A stretch of DNA of 64,000 nucleotides from Acidovorax sp. FJL06. Lineage in GTDB: Bacteria; Pseudomonadota; Gammaproteobacteria; Burkholderiales; Burkholderiaceae_C. Numbering within the stretch: position 1 is the stretch's first letter; every line of letters begins with the position of its first letter. The notes below the pieces were generated by a model. It saw nothing but the letters and a program-made list of their open reading frames with translations, made no database searches and was not told where the DNA came from. Below, in pieces: positions 36,270-45,445 of the stretch. The stretch is taken from the NCBI RefSeq assembly GCF_003852545.1, contig NZ_QAJR01000010.1:186001-250000 (forward strand). The letters run 5' to 3'. A program made the translations under genes and the position numbers.

Positions 36270-38504
36270 TCATCCGTGCGCAGCGGGGGCAGCCCCGCGC
36301 CGCCCCAGCTTGCGCTCGCCCACCAGCAGCTGAATCAGGCCAATGGAAGCGGACATGAGGATGATGAGCACCGTGCAGTACGCCAGCGCCACACCATAGT
36401 CGCCATTGCCCACCCGGCCGATGATGTAGGTGGTGGCCAGCTCGTTCTCGGCCGTGACGAGGAAGATCACCGCGCTCACGGTGGTGATGGCGCGCACGAA
36501 GCTATAGACCAGCGCGGCCACCAGCGCGGGCTTGAGCAGCGGCAGCACCACGTGGCGCAGCGTCTGCACGCTGCCTGCGCGCAGCATGACGGACGCTTCA
36601 TCCAGCGAACGATCGAGCTGCTTGAACGCCGCCGTGCCCGCCCGCACGCCCACCGGCAAGTTGCGGAACATGAAGCACAGCACAATGATCAGCGCCGTGC
36701 CCGTCAGCTCGAACGGCGGCACGTTGAAGGCCAGGATGTAGCTCACGCCCAGCACCGTGCCCGGGATCGCGAAGGCCAGCAAGGCCGAGAACTCGAACGC
36801 GCCCTGCCCCCGGAACTCGGTGCGCGCCAGCAGCCAGGCAATGCCGATGCCCAACGTGGCCGTGAGTGGCGCCGAGATGGCCGCGAGCTTGAGGGTGGTG
36901 AAAAACGAGTTCCAGGCCGTGCCCGCCCACACCACGCCAAACTCGCCCCACTCCACGCTGAACGCGGTGCGAAAGTGCGCGAGCGTGATGGTGTAGTCGC
37001 GCCCCCAGGTCTGCACAAAACCGCCCGCCAGCGCGAACAGGTAGACGATGAGCGTGAACGCCATCCAGGGCAGCGCGATGGAATGCACCACGCGCCGCAC
37101 GCCCGTGGGCAGCGGCATGGCAATGCCCGCATCGCCCTTGCCCGAGACGGTGGTGAAGTTCTGCCGGCCCAGCAGGCCGCGCTGGATCGCAAACACTGTG
37201 AGCGCGAAGAACGTGAGAATCCACGCCAGCGACGCCGCACGCCCCTGGTCGTACTGCGCGCCCACGATGGCGAAGAAGATCTCGGTGGAGAGCACCGAGA
37301 ACTGCCCGCCCACCACGATGGGGTTGCCGAAGTCGGCCATGCTTTCGATGAAGCCCACCAGGAAGGCATTGGCCAGGCCGGGCTTGAGCAGCGGCAGCGT
37401 GACGGTCATGAAGGTCTGGTGCGGGCTGGCGCGCAGCGTCTGCGCGGCCTCTTCCAGACTGGGCGCCACGCCCTGCACCACGCCGCGCATGATCATGAAG
37501 GCGATGGGCGTGAACGCAAAGGTCTGCGCCACCCACACCCCCAGCCAGCCGTAGAACCAGCGTGTGGGCGTGATGCCAAACGCGTATTCGAGAAACTGGT
37601 TGAACACGCCCGCACGGCCAAACAGCAGGATGAGCCCCAGGCCCACCACAAAGGGCGGCGTGATGATGGGCAGCAGCGCCACGATGCTGAGTGGCCGGGC
37701 ATAGCGGCGCGAGGCGCGCTCGGCCATCAGCGCCATGAAGGTGCCCAGGAGCGTGGTGCTGGTGGCCGTCATGAGGCCGAGGAACAGCGTGTTCCACGCC
37801 ACGCCACAACGCTGGCCGCCACCCAGGCAGGCCAGGCCAAAGTTGCGCTCGTGGGCAATGCGCTCCCACATCACCCCCAGCGAGAACGGGCCGTCTTCCA
37901 GAAAGAACGCGGCCAACAGCGCCTTGAGCACCGGGAACACGATGAACAGTGCCAGCAGGCTGCCGCAGCCCAGCACAGCGGCGGCCACAAACAAATCGCC
38001 CTTGAAAAAGCCGCGCCGCGCAATGCCAAATGCCATCAACACCAGCAGCGCCGACAGCACCACAAAGCCGCCCCAGCCCATGCCCGGTTGGCGAGCGCCC
38101 AGCTCGCCCAGGCTGGTGTTCATCCAGTCAAAGGCCCAGCCCCGCGCGCCGATTGCAAAGCCGCTGAGCAGCAGGGCAACCAATCCCAATGCACCACCCG
38201 CCACCAGCACGGCGCCCTGCCTGCGGCCTGCGGGCAAAGCCGCACCCACCCCAGCCATGACCAGACCCACCAGGCCCAGCCACAGCCAGGGTCGGCCGAA
38301 CTGTGCCGCCTGCCACAGGCCATTGGCCGCCTGCTCGGCCCCAAACACCTGGCCCACGGCCAGCAGGCCGTTAGCGTCCTGCTGCGCATACCAGGGCAGC
38401 AGCAGGTAGCCCAGCACCCCGATCAGCACCCAGGCCCAGAGGGGCCGGTTGGCCGTGCCCGCCCGCCAGGGGGAGCCCCCCATCGCATCCGTCGCGGCCA
38501 CCAT
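36270..38504 (-). CDS. afuB: fused double permease of an AfuB/FbpB-type ABC transporter
   Basis: A 744-residue membrane protein with two permease modules in one chain. Each has an EAA-type loop: LEEAAQTLRASPHQTFMTVT in the first and LDEASVMLRAGSVQTLRHVV in the second. Roughly 12 or more hydrophobic segments are visible. Extra N-terminal helices (about 20-200) precede the first module, longer than the minimal FbpB. The ATG overlaps the stop of the binding-protein gene by one base (TGATG). It is followed after 28 bases by the ATPase gene. Confidence 0.88.
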   Translation of the reverse strand: MVAATDAMGGSPWRAGTANRPLWAWVLIGVLGYLLLPWYAQQDANGLLAVGQVFGAEQAANGLWQAAQFGRPWLWLGLVGLVMAGVGAALPAGRRQGAVLVAGGALGLVALLLSGFAIGARGWAFDWMNTSLGELGARQPGMGWGGFVVLSALLVLMAFGIARRGFFKGDLFVAAAVLGCGSLLALFIVFPVLKALLAAFFLEDGPFSLGVMWERIAHERNFGLACLGGGQRCGVAWNTLFLGLMTATSTTLLGTFMALMAERASRRYARPLSIVALLPIITPPFVVGLGLILLFGRAGVFNQFLEYAFGITPTRWFYGWLGVWVAQTFAFTPIAFMIMRGVVQGVAPSLEEAAQTLRASPHQTFMTVTLPLLKPGLANAFLVGFIESMADFGNPIVVGGQFSVLSTEIFFAIVGAQYDQGRAASLAWILTFFALTVFAIQRGLLGRQNFTTVSGKGDAGIAMPLPTGVRRVVHSIALPWMAFTLIVYLFALAGGFVQTWGRDYTITLAHFRTAFSVEWGEFGVVWAGTAWNSFFTTLKLAAISAPLTATLGIGIAWLLARTEFRGQGAFEFSALLAFAIPGTVLGVSYILAFNVPPFELTGTALIIVLCFMFRNLPVGVRAGTAAFKQLDRSLDEASVMLRAGSVQTLRHVVLPLLKPALVAALVYSFVRAITTVSAVIFLVTAENELATTYIIGRVGNGDYGVALAYCTVLIILMSASIGLIQLLVGERKLGRRGAAPAAHG

Positions 38505-39529
38505 CAGCGCGCCGCGTTCTGGACTTCTTTCTCCCAGCGCGCAATCAGGCGACGGCGCTCGGCGCTGGCGCCGTACTTGGCATAGTCGTAGTTGATGAGC
38601 TTCATCTTGGCGGGGTCGGTCATGCGCGGGTCCTTGGGCACCTGCGTGTTGCTGGGCAGCTGGAACTGCTTGGCCGCCAGGCCAAACTGCTGGCCGCCGG
38701 GCGTGAGCGCCCATTCATAGAACTTCTTGGCCGCCTCGGTGTTGGGGCCGTTCTTGACGATGCTCATGGAGCCCACCTCGGCCCCCGTGCCTTCGGACGG
38801 CGTGACCGAGCCCACGGGAAAGCCGTTGACCGCTTCGGTGGTCACGTCGTGCACGAAGCTCACCGAGATGGTGGTCTCGCCGCGCGCTGCGGCCTTGACC
38901 GGTGCGGTGCCCGAACGCGTGTAGGTGCTCACGTTGGGATGCAGGGCCTTGAGGTAGTCAAACGCTTTTTCCTCGCCCATGATCTGCACCAGCGTGGCGA
39001 TCATGGTGTAGGCCGTGCCGCTCGATGCGGGGTTGGCCATCTGCACCTCGCCCTTGAACTCGGGCTTGAGCAGGTCGGCCCAGGACTGCGGGGCTTTCAG
39101 CTTGCGCTTGGCCAGCAGCTCCGTGTTGTAGCCAAAGCCCAGTGGGCCCAGGTACACGCCCACGGTGCGGTACTTGGAATCGGCCGCCTGCTTCTGCGCC
39201 CAGGGGTAGAGCTGCGCGAGCTGCGGCGATTTGTATTCGAGCGTGAGGCCCTGCTCCGCCGCCTGCAGGTGCGGATCGCCCGTGCCGCCAAACCAGATGT
39301 CGGTCTTGGGGTTGGCCTTCTCTGCGTTGAGCTGCGCCAGCGCCTCGCCCGAGCCCTTGGCCGTCATGTTGACCTTGGTGCCCGTGGTCTTGGAGTACAC
39401 GGTGGACATCAGGTTGCACCACTCGGCCTGCACCGAACAGATGATGTTGACCTGGCCTTGCGCGAAGGCGCCAGAGGCCAGCAGGGCCAAGGTGGTGGCC
39501 GCCAGGGTGTTCTTGGTGAGCGTGCGCAT
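38504..39529 (-). CDS. afuA: AfuA-like ABC substrate-binding protein
   Basis: A 341-residue periplasmic binding protein with a signal peptide (cleavage at AFA-QGQ, about 23). Blocks: VNIICSVQAEWCNLMSTVYS, GSGEALAQLNAEKANPKTDI, WFGGTGDPHLQAAEQG and the C-terminal PGGQQFGLAAKQFQLPSNT. It belongs to the family of AfuA/FutA proteins, whose members bind either iron(III) or phosphorylated sugars. I do not see the tyrosine pair of iron-binding members clearly. It is first in the afuABC-tal operon and divergent from hexR. Confidence 0.85.
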   Translation of the reverse strand: MRTLTKNTLAATTLALLASGAFAQGQVNIICSVQAEWCNLMSTVYSKTTGTKVNMTAKGSGEALAQLNAEKANPKTDIWFGGTGDPHLQAAEQGLTLEYKSPQLAQLYPWAQKQAADSKYRTVGVYLGPLGFGYNTELLAKRKLKAPQSWADLLKPEFKGEVQMANPASSGTAYTMIATLVQIMGEEKAFDYLKALHPNVSTYTRSGTAPVKAAARGETTISVSFVHDVTTEAVNGFPVGSVTPSEGTGAEVGSMSIVKNGPNTEAAKKFYEWALTPGGQQFGLAAKQFQLPSNTQVPKDPRMTDPAKMKLINYDYAKYGASAERRRLIARWEKEVQNAAR

Positions 39530-39656
39530 CAGGGTTGCTTTCGTTGAAATATGACAGTGTAGTTACAGGCCATCCTAGGTCCGGCCCACGGCCCCGGCCA
39601 TCGGGATAACACGCAGGGCGCAGCCGCACTCCTGGTAACTCATAAGCCACCAAAAA

Positions 39657-39671
39657 TGAAACGCAGTTACC
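39657..39671. promoter_or_regulatory. HexR-like operator between afuA and hexR (degenerate)
   Basis: TGAAACGCAGTTACC keeps the layout of TGTAACGCGATTACA with four changes. It lies 43 bases before hexR and could serve both divergent genes. GGTAACT at 39634-39640 and AGTTACC at 39665-39671 also form an inverted pair. Confidence 0.45.
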
Positions 39672-39713
39672 ATTTCCTTCTCTACCGCCGCCTCCACCAG
39701 GAAACCTGCCCCC

Positions 39714-40559
39714 ATGCTTGACCGCATTACCGCTTCGCTCTCGTCACTGGCCCCCGCTGAGCAGCGTGTGGCCAAGCTGGTGCTGGCCGACCCCCGCACC
39801 TTTGCCCGCTTGCCGGTGCGCGAACTGGCCGAGCGCGCGCATGTGAGCAAGCCCACGGTGGTGCGCTTTTGCCGCAGCATGGGCTATGACGGGCTGGCCG
39901 ACTTCAAGCTCAAGCTCGCGGGCAGCGTGAGCGAAGGCGTGCCCTTCATCCACCGCAGCGTGGACGCCGATGACAAGACCGGCGACGTGCTCGTGAAGGT
40001 GGTGGACAACGCCGTGGCCGCCTTTCTGCAATACCGCAACGCTGCCAGCACCGTGGCCATCGAACGCGCGGCCGAGGCCATTGCCGCCACCTGGAAGACG
40101 GGCAAGCGCATCGAGTTCTACGGCGTGGGCAATTCGGGCATCGTGGCGCAGGACGCGCAGCACAAGTTCTTCCGCCTGGGCGTCACGTCCATCGCCACCA
40201 GCGACGGCCACATGCAGGTGATGAGCGCCACCCTGCTGGGCCCCGGCGACTGCGCGGTGATCATCTCCAACTCGGGCCGCACCCGCGACCTGATGGACGC
40301 CGCCGACATCGCCCGCCGCAACGGCGCCACGACCATCGTCATCACCGCCAGCGGCTCGCCCCTGGCCAGCACCTGCCAGATCCACCTGGCCGCCGACCAC
40401 CCCGAGGGCTACGACCGCTACAGCCCCATGGTGTCGCGGCTCATGCACCTGCTCATCATCGACGTGCTGGCGACCTGCGTGGCGCTGCGCATCGGCAGCC
40501 CGCTGCAACCGATCCTGCAGCAGATGAAGGACAACCTGCGGGCCAAGCGGTATGCGTGA
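39714..40559 (+). CDS. hexR: HexR-type (RpiR family) transcriptional regulator of glucose metabolism
   Basis: A 281-residue regulator. The N-terminal helix-turn-helix (about 1-77) includes ERAHVSKPTVVRFCRSMGYD. The C-terminal SIS domain (about 120-260) has EFYGVGNSGIVAQDAQHKFF and VIISNSGRTRDLMDAA, which binds a phosphosugar. Members of this type repress zwf, edd and related genes and let go on binding KDPG. The ATG at 39714 begins MLDRITASLSSLAPAEQRVA. Sites resembling its operator occur before zwf, pgi, edd/gnl, gtsA and between this gene and afuA. Its own gene is monocistronic. Confidence 0.92.
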   Translation: MLDRITASLSSLAPAEQRVAKLVLADPRTFARLPVRELAERAHVSKPTVVRFCRSMGYDGLADFKLKLAGSVSEGVPFIHRSVDADDKTGDVLVKVVDNAVAAFLQYRNAASTVAIERAAEAIAATWKTGKRIEFYGVGNSGIVAQDAQHKFFRLGVTSIATSDGHMQVMSATLLGPGDCAVIISNSGRTRDLMDAADIARRNGATTIVITASGSPLASTCQIHLAADHPEGYDRYSPMVSRLMHLLIIDVLATCVALRIGSPLQPILQQMKDNLRAKRYA

Positions 40560-40570
40560 GTTTCAAGCGC

Positions 40571-40616
40571 TTTAAGCCTTGAGCGCTTACTGGACAAGCG
40601 CAAACCGCTATCAATT
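40571..40616. repeat. dispersed short repeat, copy after hexR
   Basis: TTTAAGCCTTGAGCGCTTAC and the following bases to GCTATCAATTCA resemble the repeat at 15209-15252. It sits just past the hexR stop codon. Confidence 0.5.
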
Positions 40617-40623
40617 CAGGAGT

Positions 40624-40660
40624 TAAAAAAAACAATGGGCGCCCTGTCTGGCGCCCATTG
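40624..40660 (-). terminator. terminator of the dpp-type operon
   Basis: An 11-bp perfect stem, CAATGGGCGCC (40633-40643) and GGCGCCCATTG (40650-40660), with eight A residues on the plus strand before it, giving U8 on the minus strand. It ends the leftward peptide-transport operon. Confidence 0.92.
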
Positions 40661-40685
40661 CTCGTGGGTCACAACCCGCGCAGGC

Positions 40686-41717
40686 TCAAATCCGCCCCTC
40701 CTCCACCGCGTGGCACGCAATGCGGATGCCGCCAATGCTCTTGAGCTGGGGCCGCTCGGTGCGGCAGCGGTCGTTCACATGCGGGCAGCGGGGGTTGAAC
40801 GCGCAGCCCGGCGGCGGGTTCAGCGGGTTGGGCACTTCGCCCTGCACGGGGGTGCGCGCCTTGCCGGTGTCGTGCATCTTGGGGATGGCATCGAGCAGCA
40901 TGCGCGTGTAGGGGTGGCGCGGGGTGTCAAACAGCGTGTGCTTGTCCGCCAGCTCCACCAGGCGGCCCAGGTACATCACGCCCACCTGGTCGCTCACGTG
41001 GCGCACCACGGCGAGGTTGTGGCTGATGAACAGGTAGGTCAGGTGCCGCTCGCGCTGCAGGTCCTTCATGATGTTGAGCACCTGGGCCTGCACCGACACG
41101 TCGAGCGCCGAGGTGGGCTCGTCGCAGACCAGGAACTCGGGCTCGGTCGCCAGGGCGCGCGCGATGGAGATGCGCTGGCGCTGGCCGCCGGAGAACTGGT
41201 GCGGGTACTTGACCATGTCCAGCGGCGACAGGCCCACCGACTGGAGCAGCTCGCCCACGCGCTGCTTGAGCTCGGCCTTGTCGGTGATGAGACCGTGCTC
41301 CTTGAGCGGCTCGCCGATGATGTCTTCCACCAGCCAGCGCGGGTTCAGGCTCGCGTACGGGTCCTGAAAGATCATCTGGATGCGGCGGCGCATGGCCTGC
41401 GCGTCATTGCCCTTGAAGGCGGCGTGCGCGTCCTGGCCATCAAACGTGAGGCCGCCGCGCGTGGGCTCGTACAGGCCCACCAGCAAACGGGCCACGGTGC
41501 TCTTGCCGCAGCCGGACTCGCCCACCAGGGCCAGGGTCTTGCCCTTCTCGATCTCGAAGCTCACACCGTCCACCGCGTGCAGCAGGGTGCGGGGCTTGCG
41601 TTCGATCACGCGGTTGAGCCAGGGGGCCGACACGTCGAAGGTCTTGGCCAGGTCGTGGGCCTGCACCAGGGCCTTGCCCTTCACGGGTGCGGAGGGGGTG
41701 GTTGCGGCGGCGCTCAT
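40686..41717 (-). CDS. dppF: dipeptide/oligopeptide ABC transporter ATP-binding protein (DppF type)
   Basis: A 343-residue ATPase with Walker [15 protein letters not shown], signature [16 protein letters not shown] and Walker [13 protein letters not shown]. The C-terminal oligo_HPY region has [14 protein letters not shown], whose cysteines bind an iron-sulfur cluster in this group. N-terminal Pro/Ala-rich residues 1-15 are variable. It overlaps dppD by 4 bases and is the last gene of the operon. The substrate class is peptides or similar; the exact ligand is unknown. Confidence 0.93.
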   Translation of the reverse strand: MSAAATTPSAPVKGKALVQAHDLAKTFDVSAPWLNRVIERKPRTLLHAVDGVSFEIEKGKTLALVGESGCGKSTVARLLVGLYEPTRGGLTFDGQDAHAAFKGNDAQAMRRRIQMIFQDPYASLNPRWLVEDIIGEPLKEHGLITDKAELKQRVGELLQSVGLSPLDMVKYPHQFSGGQRQRISIARALATEPEFLVCDEPTSALDVSVQAQVLNIMKDLQRERHLTYLFISHNLAVVRHVSDQVGVMYLGRLVELADKHTLFDTPRHPYTRMLLDAIPKMHDTGKARTPVQGEVPNPLNPPPGCAFNPRCPHVNDRCRTERPQLKSIGGIRIACHAVEEGRI

Positions 41718-42718
41718 GCGGTCACCCCGGCTTTCGTGGCAGCGTGGGTGGTTGTGGACGCACCGGCGTGCAGCCAGCAGGCGGCACGGGTGGAGCCCGC
41801 TGGCATCAGTTCAGGGCGTTCGGTCATGCAACGGTCAAAGGTGTTGGGGCAGCGGGGGTTGTAGGCGCAGCCCTTGGGGATGGCGTTCAGGCGGGGCATG
41901 GCGCCGTCGATCTGGTTCAGGCGCTCGCGGTCCTGCTCCATGTCGGGGATGGAGGCCATGAGGCCGCTGGTGTAGGGGTGCGAGGGCTTGTTGATCACGT
42001 CGTGCACCGGGCCGATCTCGGCCACGCGTCCGGCATAGAGCACGGCCACGCGGTCGCAGGTCTCGGCGATCACGCCCATGTCGTGGGTGATCAGCATCAC
42101 GGCCGCGCCGCGGGATTTGCAGATGTTTTTCAGCAGCGTGATGATCTGCGCCTGGATGGACACATCGAGCGCCGTGGTGGGCTCGTCGGCCACGATGAGC
42201 TTGGGCTCGGCCGCCAGGGCCAGGGCGATCACCACACGCTGGCGCATGCCGCCGGAGAACTGGTGCGGGTAGTGGTCGATGCGCTCCTCGGCCGCCGGAA
42301 TGCCGGTGTCCTTGAGCAGCTGGATGGCCCGCTGGCGCGCCTCTGCGGCGTTGACCGGCAGGTGGGCCAGGATGGTCTCGGTGAGCTGGCGGCCCACGGT
42401 GTACAGCGGGTTCAGCGAGGTCAGCGGGTCCTGGAAGATCGCGCCGATGCGGCGGCCGCGGATGTGGCGCATTTCCTCGTTGCCGAGGTTGTCGATGCGC
42501 TGGCCTTCCAGCAGGATCTGGCCCGAGGCCACGCGGCCTGGTGGCTCCAGCAGGCCGATGATGGCCGCGCCGGTGAGGGATTTGCCAGCGCCGGACTCTC
42601 CCACCACGCCCAGGATCTCGCCGGGTGCGATGGAAAAGGAAATGTCGTCCAGGGCGCGCAGGGTGCCGCGGCGGCCCGGAAATTCGACAACGAGGTTTTT
42701 GACTTCTAGGAGGCTCAT
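41714..42718 (-). CDS. dppD: dipeptide/oligopeptide ABC transporter ATP-binding protein (DppD type)
   Basis: A 334-residue ATPase: Walker [13 protein letters not shown], signature [16 protein letters not shown], Walker [13 protein letters not shown], and the C-terminal [14 protein letters not shown] cluster motif. The tail beyond 305 is short and alanine/threonine-rich. It works as a heterodimer with the DppF-type subunit and is coupled to it by a 4-base overlap. It lies 21 bases after dppC. Confidence 0.93.
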   Translation of the reverse strand: MSLLEVKNLVVEFPGRRGTLRALDDISFSIAPGEILGVVGESGAGKSLTGAAIIGLLEPPGRVASGQILLEGQRIDNLGNEEMRHIRGRRIGAIFQDPLTSLNPLYTVGRQLTETILAHLPVNAAEARQRAIQLLKDTGIPAAEERIDHYPHQFSGGMRQRVVIALALAAEPKLIVADEPTTALDVSIQAQIITLLKNICKSRGAAVMLITHDMGVIAETCDRVAVLYAGRVAEIGPVHDVINKPSHPYTSGLMASIPDMEQDRERLNQIDGAMPRLNAIPKGCAYNPRCPNTFDRCMTERPELMPAGSTRAACWLHAGASTTTHAATKAGVTA

Positions 42719-42739
42719 GGGGTCGTCACTTCTTCTGGT

Positions 42740-43651
42740 TCAACGCAAGCGTGGGTTCAGGGCATCACGCAGCCAGTCGCCCAGCAGGTTCACCGACAGG
42801 GCAATCAGCACCAGCATGGCGCCGGGGAAGACGGTGATCCACCACTCGCCCGAGAACAGGTAGTCGTTACCGATGCGGATCAGCGTGCCCAGCGAGGGCG
42901 ATGTGGGCGGCGCGCCCACCCCCAGGAAGGACAGCGTGGCCTCGGTGATGATGGCCGTGGCCACCTGGATGGTGGCGAGCACCATCACGGGGCCCATGAC
43001 GTTGGGCAGCACATGCTTGCGCATGATGCGCAGCGGCGAGACGCCCGTGACACGGGCGGCCTGCACGTATTCCTTGTTGCGCTCGACCAGGGTGGAGCCG
43101 CGCACGGTGCGCGCGTACTGCACCCAGCCGGTGAGCGAGATGGAGATGATGAGCACGCCAAAAGCCAGCGATTCGTGGGCGTTGGGAAACAGCGCACGGC
43201 CCACGCCGGCAATCAGCAGCGCCACCAGGATGGCGGGAAAGGACAGCATCACATCGCACAGGCGCATGAGCACGGCGTCGATCCAGCCGCCCTTGAAGCC
43301 CGCGAGCAGGCCAAAGGCCACACCCACCAGCACCGAGAGCACCACGGAGGCCAGGCCCACCACGAGCGAGATGCGCGCCCCATAGATGAGGGCGGAGAGG
43401 ATGTCACGGCCCTGGTCGTCGGTGCCCAGGGGGTATTTCATGGAGCCCAATTCGCTCCAGGCGGGGGGCAGGCGGGCGTCGCTCAGCTCCAGCGTGGTCA
43501 GGTCAAACGGGTTGTGGGGCGCGACCCATCCGGCAAACACCGAACAGAACACGCAGATCAGGGCAATCGCGGCGGCGAGCATCGCCATGGGCGAGGTGCG
43601 AAAGCTGTAGCCGACATCGCTGTCGAGCCAGCGGGCAAGGGTTGTTTTCAT
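42740..43651 (-). CDS. dppC: peptide ABC transporter permease (DppC type)
   Basis: A 303-residue permease with a cytoplasmic N-terminus, a first helix (about 22-45) and the DppC block YPLGTDDQGRDILSALIYGA. The EAA loop is YVQAARVTGVSPLRIMRKHV, and LSFLGVGAPPTSPSLGTLI follows. The ATG at 43651 starts MKTTLARWLDSDVGYSFRTS. It pairs with DppB, encoded further upstream in the operon. A perfect hairpin separates it from the binding-protein gene. Confidence 0.93.
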   Translation of the reverse strand: MKTTLARWLDSDVGYSFRTSPMAMLAAAIALICVFCSVFAGWVAPHNPFDLTTLELSDARLPPAWSELGSMKYPLGTDDQGRDILSALIYGARISLVVGLASVVLSVLVGVAFGLLAGFKGGWIDAVLMRLCDVMLSFPAILVALLIAGVGRALFPNAHESLAFGVLIISISLTGWVQYARTVRGSTLVERNKEYVQAARVTGVSPLRIMRKHVLPNVMGPVMVLATIQVATAIITEATLSFLGVGAPPTSPSLGTLIRIGNDYLFSGEWWITVFPGAMLVLIALSVNLLGDWLRDALNPRLR

Positions 43652-43670
43652 TGTGGGAACCAGTAAACAA

Positions 43671-43710
43671 ACACCACCGCAAGGCCCGGGTAGCGGCCCG
43701 GCGGTGGTGT
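43671..43710 (-). terminator. intercistronic hairpin after the first binding-protein gene
   Basis: ACACCACCGC (43671-43680) and GCGGTGGTGT (43701-43710) form a perfect stem with an inner GGCCC hairpin; on the minus strand a TTTGTTTACTGG run follows. It probably acts as a partial terminator or mRNA-stabilising end between the binding protein and dppC. Confidence 0.6.
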
Positions 43711-43775
43711 GAACTTTCAAAAGAACCGGTCGTTCTCTCTTTTCTTCTGTGCGATCTGCGTACGGACTTTCTGGC

Positions 43776-45356
43776 TTACTTGCTGATGCTCATCCATTTG
43801 AAGGGCATGAAGTTGTCGGCCAGCTGCACGAGCTTCACGTTCTTGTTCACGCCCCAGGCCAGGGCCTGCTGGTGCAGCGGGATGTGGCCCACGTCGGCGG
43901 CGTGCAGGTCGAACGCTTCCTTGATCATGGTGTTGCGCTTGGCCTTGTCGGTCTCCGACTGGATCTTGAGCGTCAGCTCGTCCACCTTGGGGTTGCAGTA
44001 GGAGCCCAGGTTGAACTGGCCGGACCCCTTGTCGTCCACGCAACGCACCAGGGCGTTGAGCGCGTTGTGCGAGTCGTAGGTGGCGGGCGTCCAGCCCAGC
44101 ATGTAGAAGCTGGTGTCGCGGCGCAGGATCTTGGGGAAGTAGGTGCCCTTGGTTTCGGCCTGCAGGTTGATCTTGACGTTGATGCGCGACAGGTTGGCGG
44201 CCACGGTCTGGCAGATGCGGCCGTCGTTCACGTAGCGGTCGTTCGGGCAGTTCATGGCCACTTCAAAGCCGTTGGGGTAGCCGGCTTCGGCCATCAGCTT
44301 CTTGGCGGCTTCCACGTCGTAGGGCAGGCGCTTGGCATCGGGCTGGAAACCGTTGATGCCGGGGCCGACCAGCAGGGCCGAGGGGTTGGAGGCGCCGCGC
44401 ATCACGGTCTTCTTGATGCCCTCGATGTCGATGGCCTGGTAGAAGGCCTGGCGCACGCGCTTGTCCTTGAAGGGGTTCTTGCCCTTGACGTTGGAATACA
44501 GCAGCTCGTCGCGCTTTTGGTCCATGCCCAGGAAGATGGTGCGCAGCTCGGGGCCGGTGATGGCGCGGGTGTTGGCGCCGCCGTTCACGCGGTCGATGTC
44601 CTGCACGGGCACGGGCTCCATCACGTCCACTTCACCCGACAGCAGGGCCGCCACGCGCGTGGCGTCGTTGCCGATGGGGGTGAACACCACTTCGGTGGCA
44701 TTGCCGTCGATCTTGCCCCAGTAGCTGCCGTTGCGCACGAACACCGAGCGCACGTTGGGCTGGCGCTCGCGCAGGCGGAACGGGCCCGTGCCGTTGGCAC
44801 GGAACGAGGCGGCGTTCTCGATGCCCTTGCGGCGGTCCACGGGCACGGTGGCCTGGTTGGTCTCGCACCACTTCTTGCTCATCATGTACACGAGCGAGAC
44901 CACGTCGGGCAGGATGGGGAAAGGCGTCTTGGTTTCGATCTCGATCGTGTGGTCGTCAATCTTGCGCACTTCCTTGAAGTCGTTGGTGTAGCTCTTCATG
45001 TCGGAGCCTTCCACCTGGGTGCGCGCGAAGCTGAACACCACGTCGTCGGCCGTGAAAGGCGTGCCGTCATGGAACTGCACGCCCTTGCGCAGTTCGAAGC
45101 GCCACACGGTGGGCGAGGTCTGCTTCCAGGCCGTGGCCAACGCGGGCGCCAGGCTCAGGTCCTTGTTGCGGCCGACCAGGGGCTCGTACACGTTGCCGGT
45201 CACGCTCAGTTGCAGCGATTCGTTGAGAGAGTGCGGGTCCATGGAGAGCGAATCGCCCTGGTTGGCAACCCGGATGGTCTGCGCATTGGCAACCAGGCTG
45301 GCCGCTGCCATGGCAGCAAACAACACGCTAAGGGCAACTTTCTTCTGGAATTTCAT
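43776..45356 (-). CDS. peptide ABC transporter substrate-binding protein, copy 1 (family 5)
   Basis: A 526-residue DppA/OppA-type periplasmic protein with a signal peptide (cleavage at ANA-QT, about 25). Family blocks: NQGDSLSMDPHSLNESLQLS, FELRKGVQFHDGTPFTADDV, DKRVRQAFYQAIDIEGIKK and YDVEAAKKLMAEAGYPNGFE. GAGGAG precedes the ATG. It lies between the M20 peptidase gene and dppC. A second, related binding protein of the same length starts the operon (47800-49380). Two receptors for one transporter would widen its range; the ligands are not known. Confidence 0.92.
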   Translation of the reverse strand: MKFQKKVALSVLFAAMAAASLVANAQTIRVANQGDSLSMDPHSLNESLQLSVTGNVYEPLVGRNKDLSLAPALATAWKQTSPTVWRFELRKGVQFHDGTPFTADDVVFSFARTQVEGSDMKSYTNDFKEVRKIDDHTIEIETKTPFPILPDVVSLVYMMSKKWCETNQATVPVDRRKGIENAASFRANGTGPFRLRERQPNVRSVFVRNGSYWGKIDGNATEVVFTPIGNDATRVAALLSGEVDVMEPVPVQDIDRVNGGANTRAITGPELRTIFLGMDQKRDELLYSNVKGKNPFKDKRVRQAFYQAIDIEGIKKTVMRGASNPSALLVGPGINGFQPDAKRLPYDVEAAKKLMAEAGYPNGFEVAMNCPNDRYVNDGRICQTVAANLSRINVKINLQAETKGTYFPKILRRDTSFYMLGWTPATYDSHNALNALVRCVDDKGSGQFNLGSYCNPKVDELTLKIQSETDKAKRNTMIKEAFDLHAADVGHIPLHQQALAWGVNKNVKLVQLADNFMPFKWMSISK

Positions 45357-45445
45357 GGAAATCTCCTCGTAGTGGAAAGGGGGCGAAAGGGGGTCTTCCG
45401 TGGGATGCGAAACGGGACAAATGGGGCACATGGGGCTGGCAGGCC

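Noticed and set aside
36270-39529. Annotation of the AfuAB genes as a plain iron(III) transporter
   Set aside because: Not excluded, but the tal-hexR neighbourhood and lack of a Fur-like box make iron the weaker reading; kept as an alternative.
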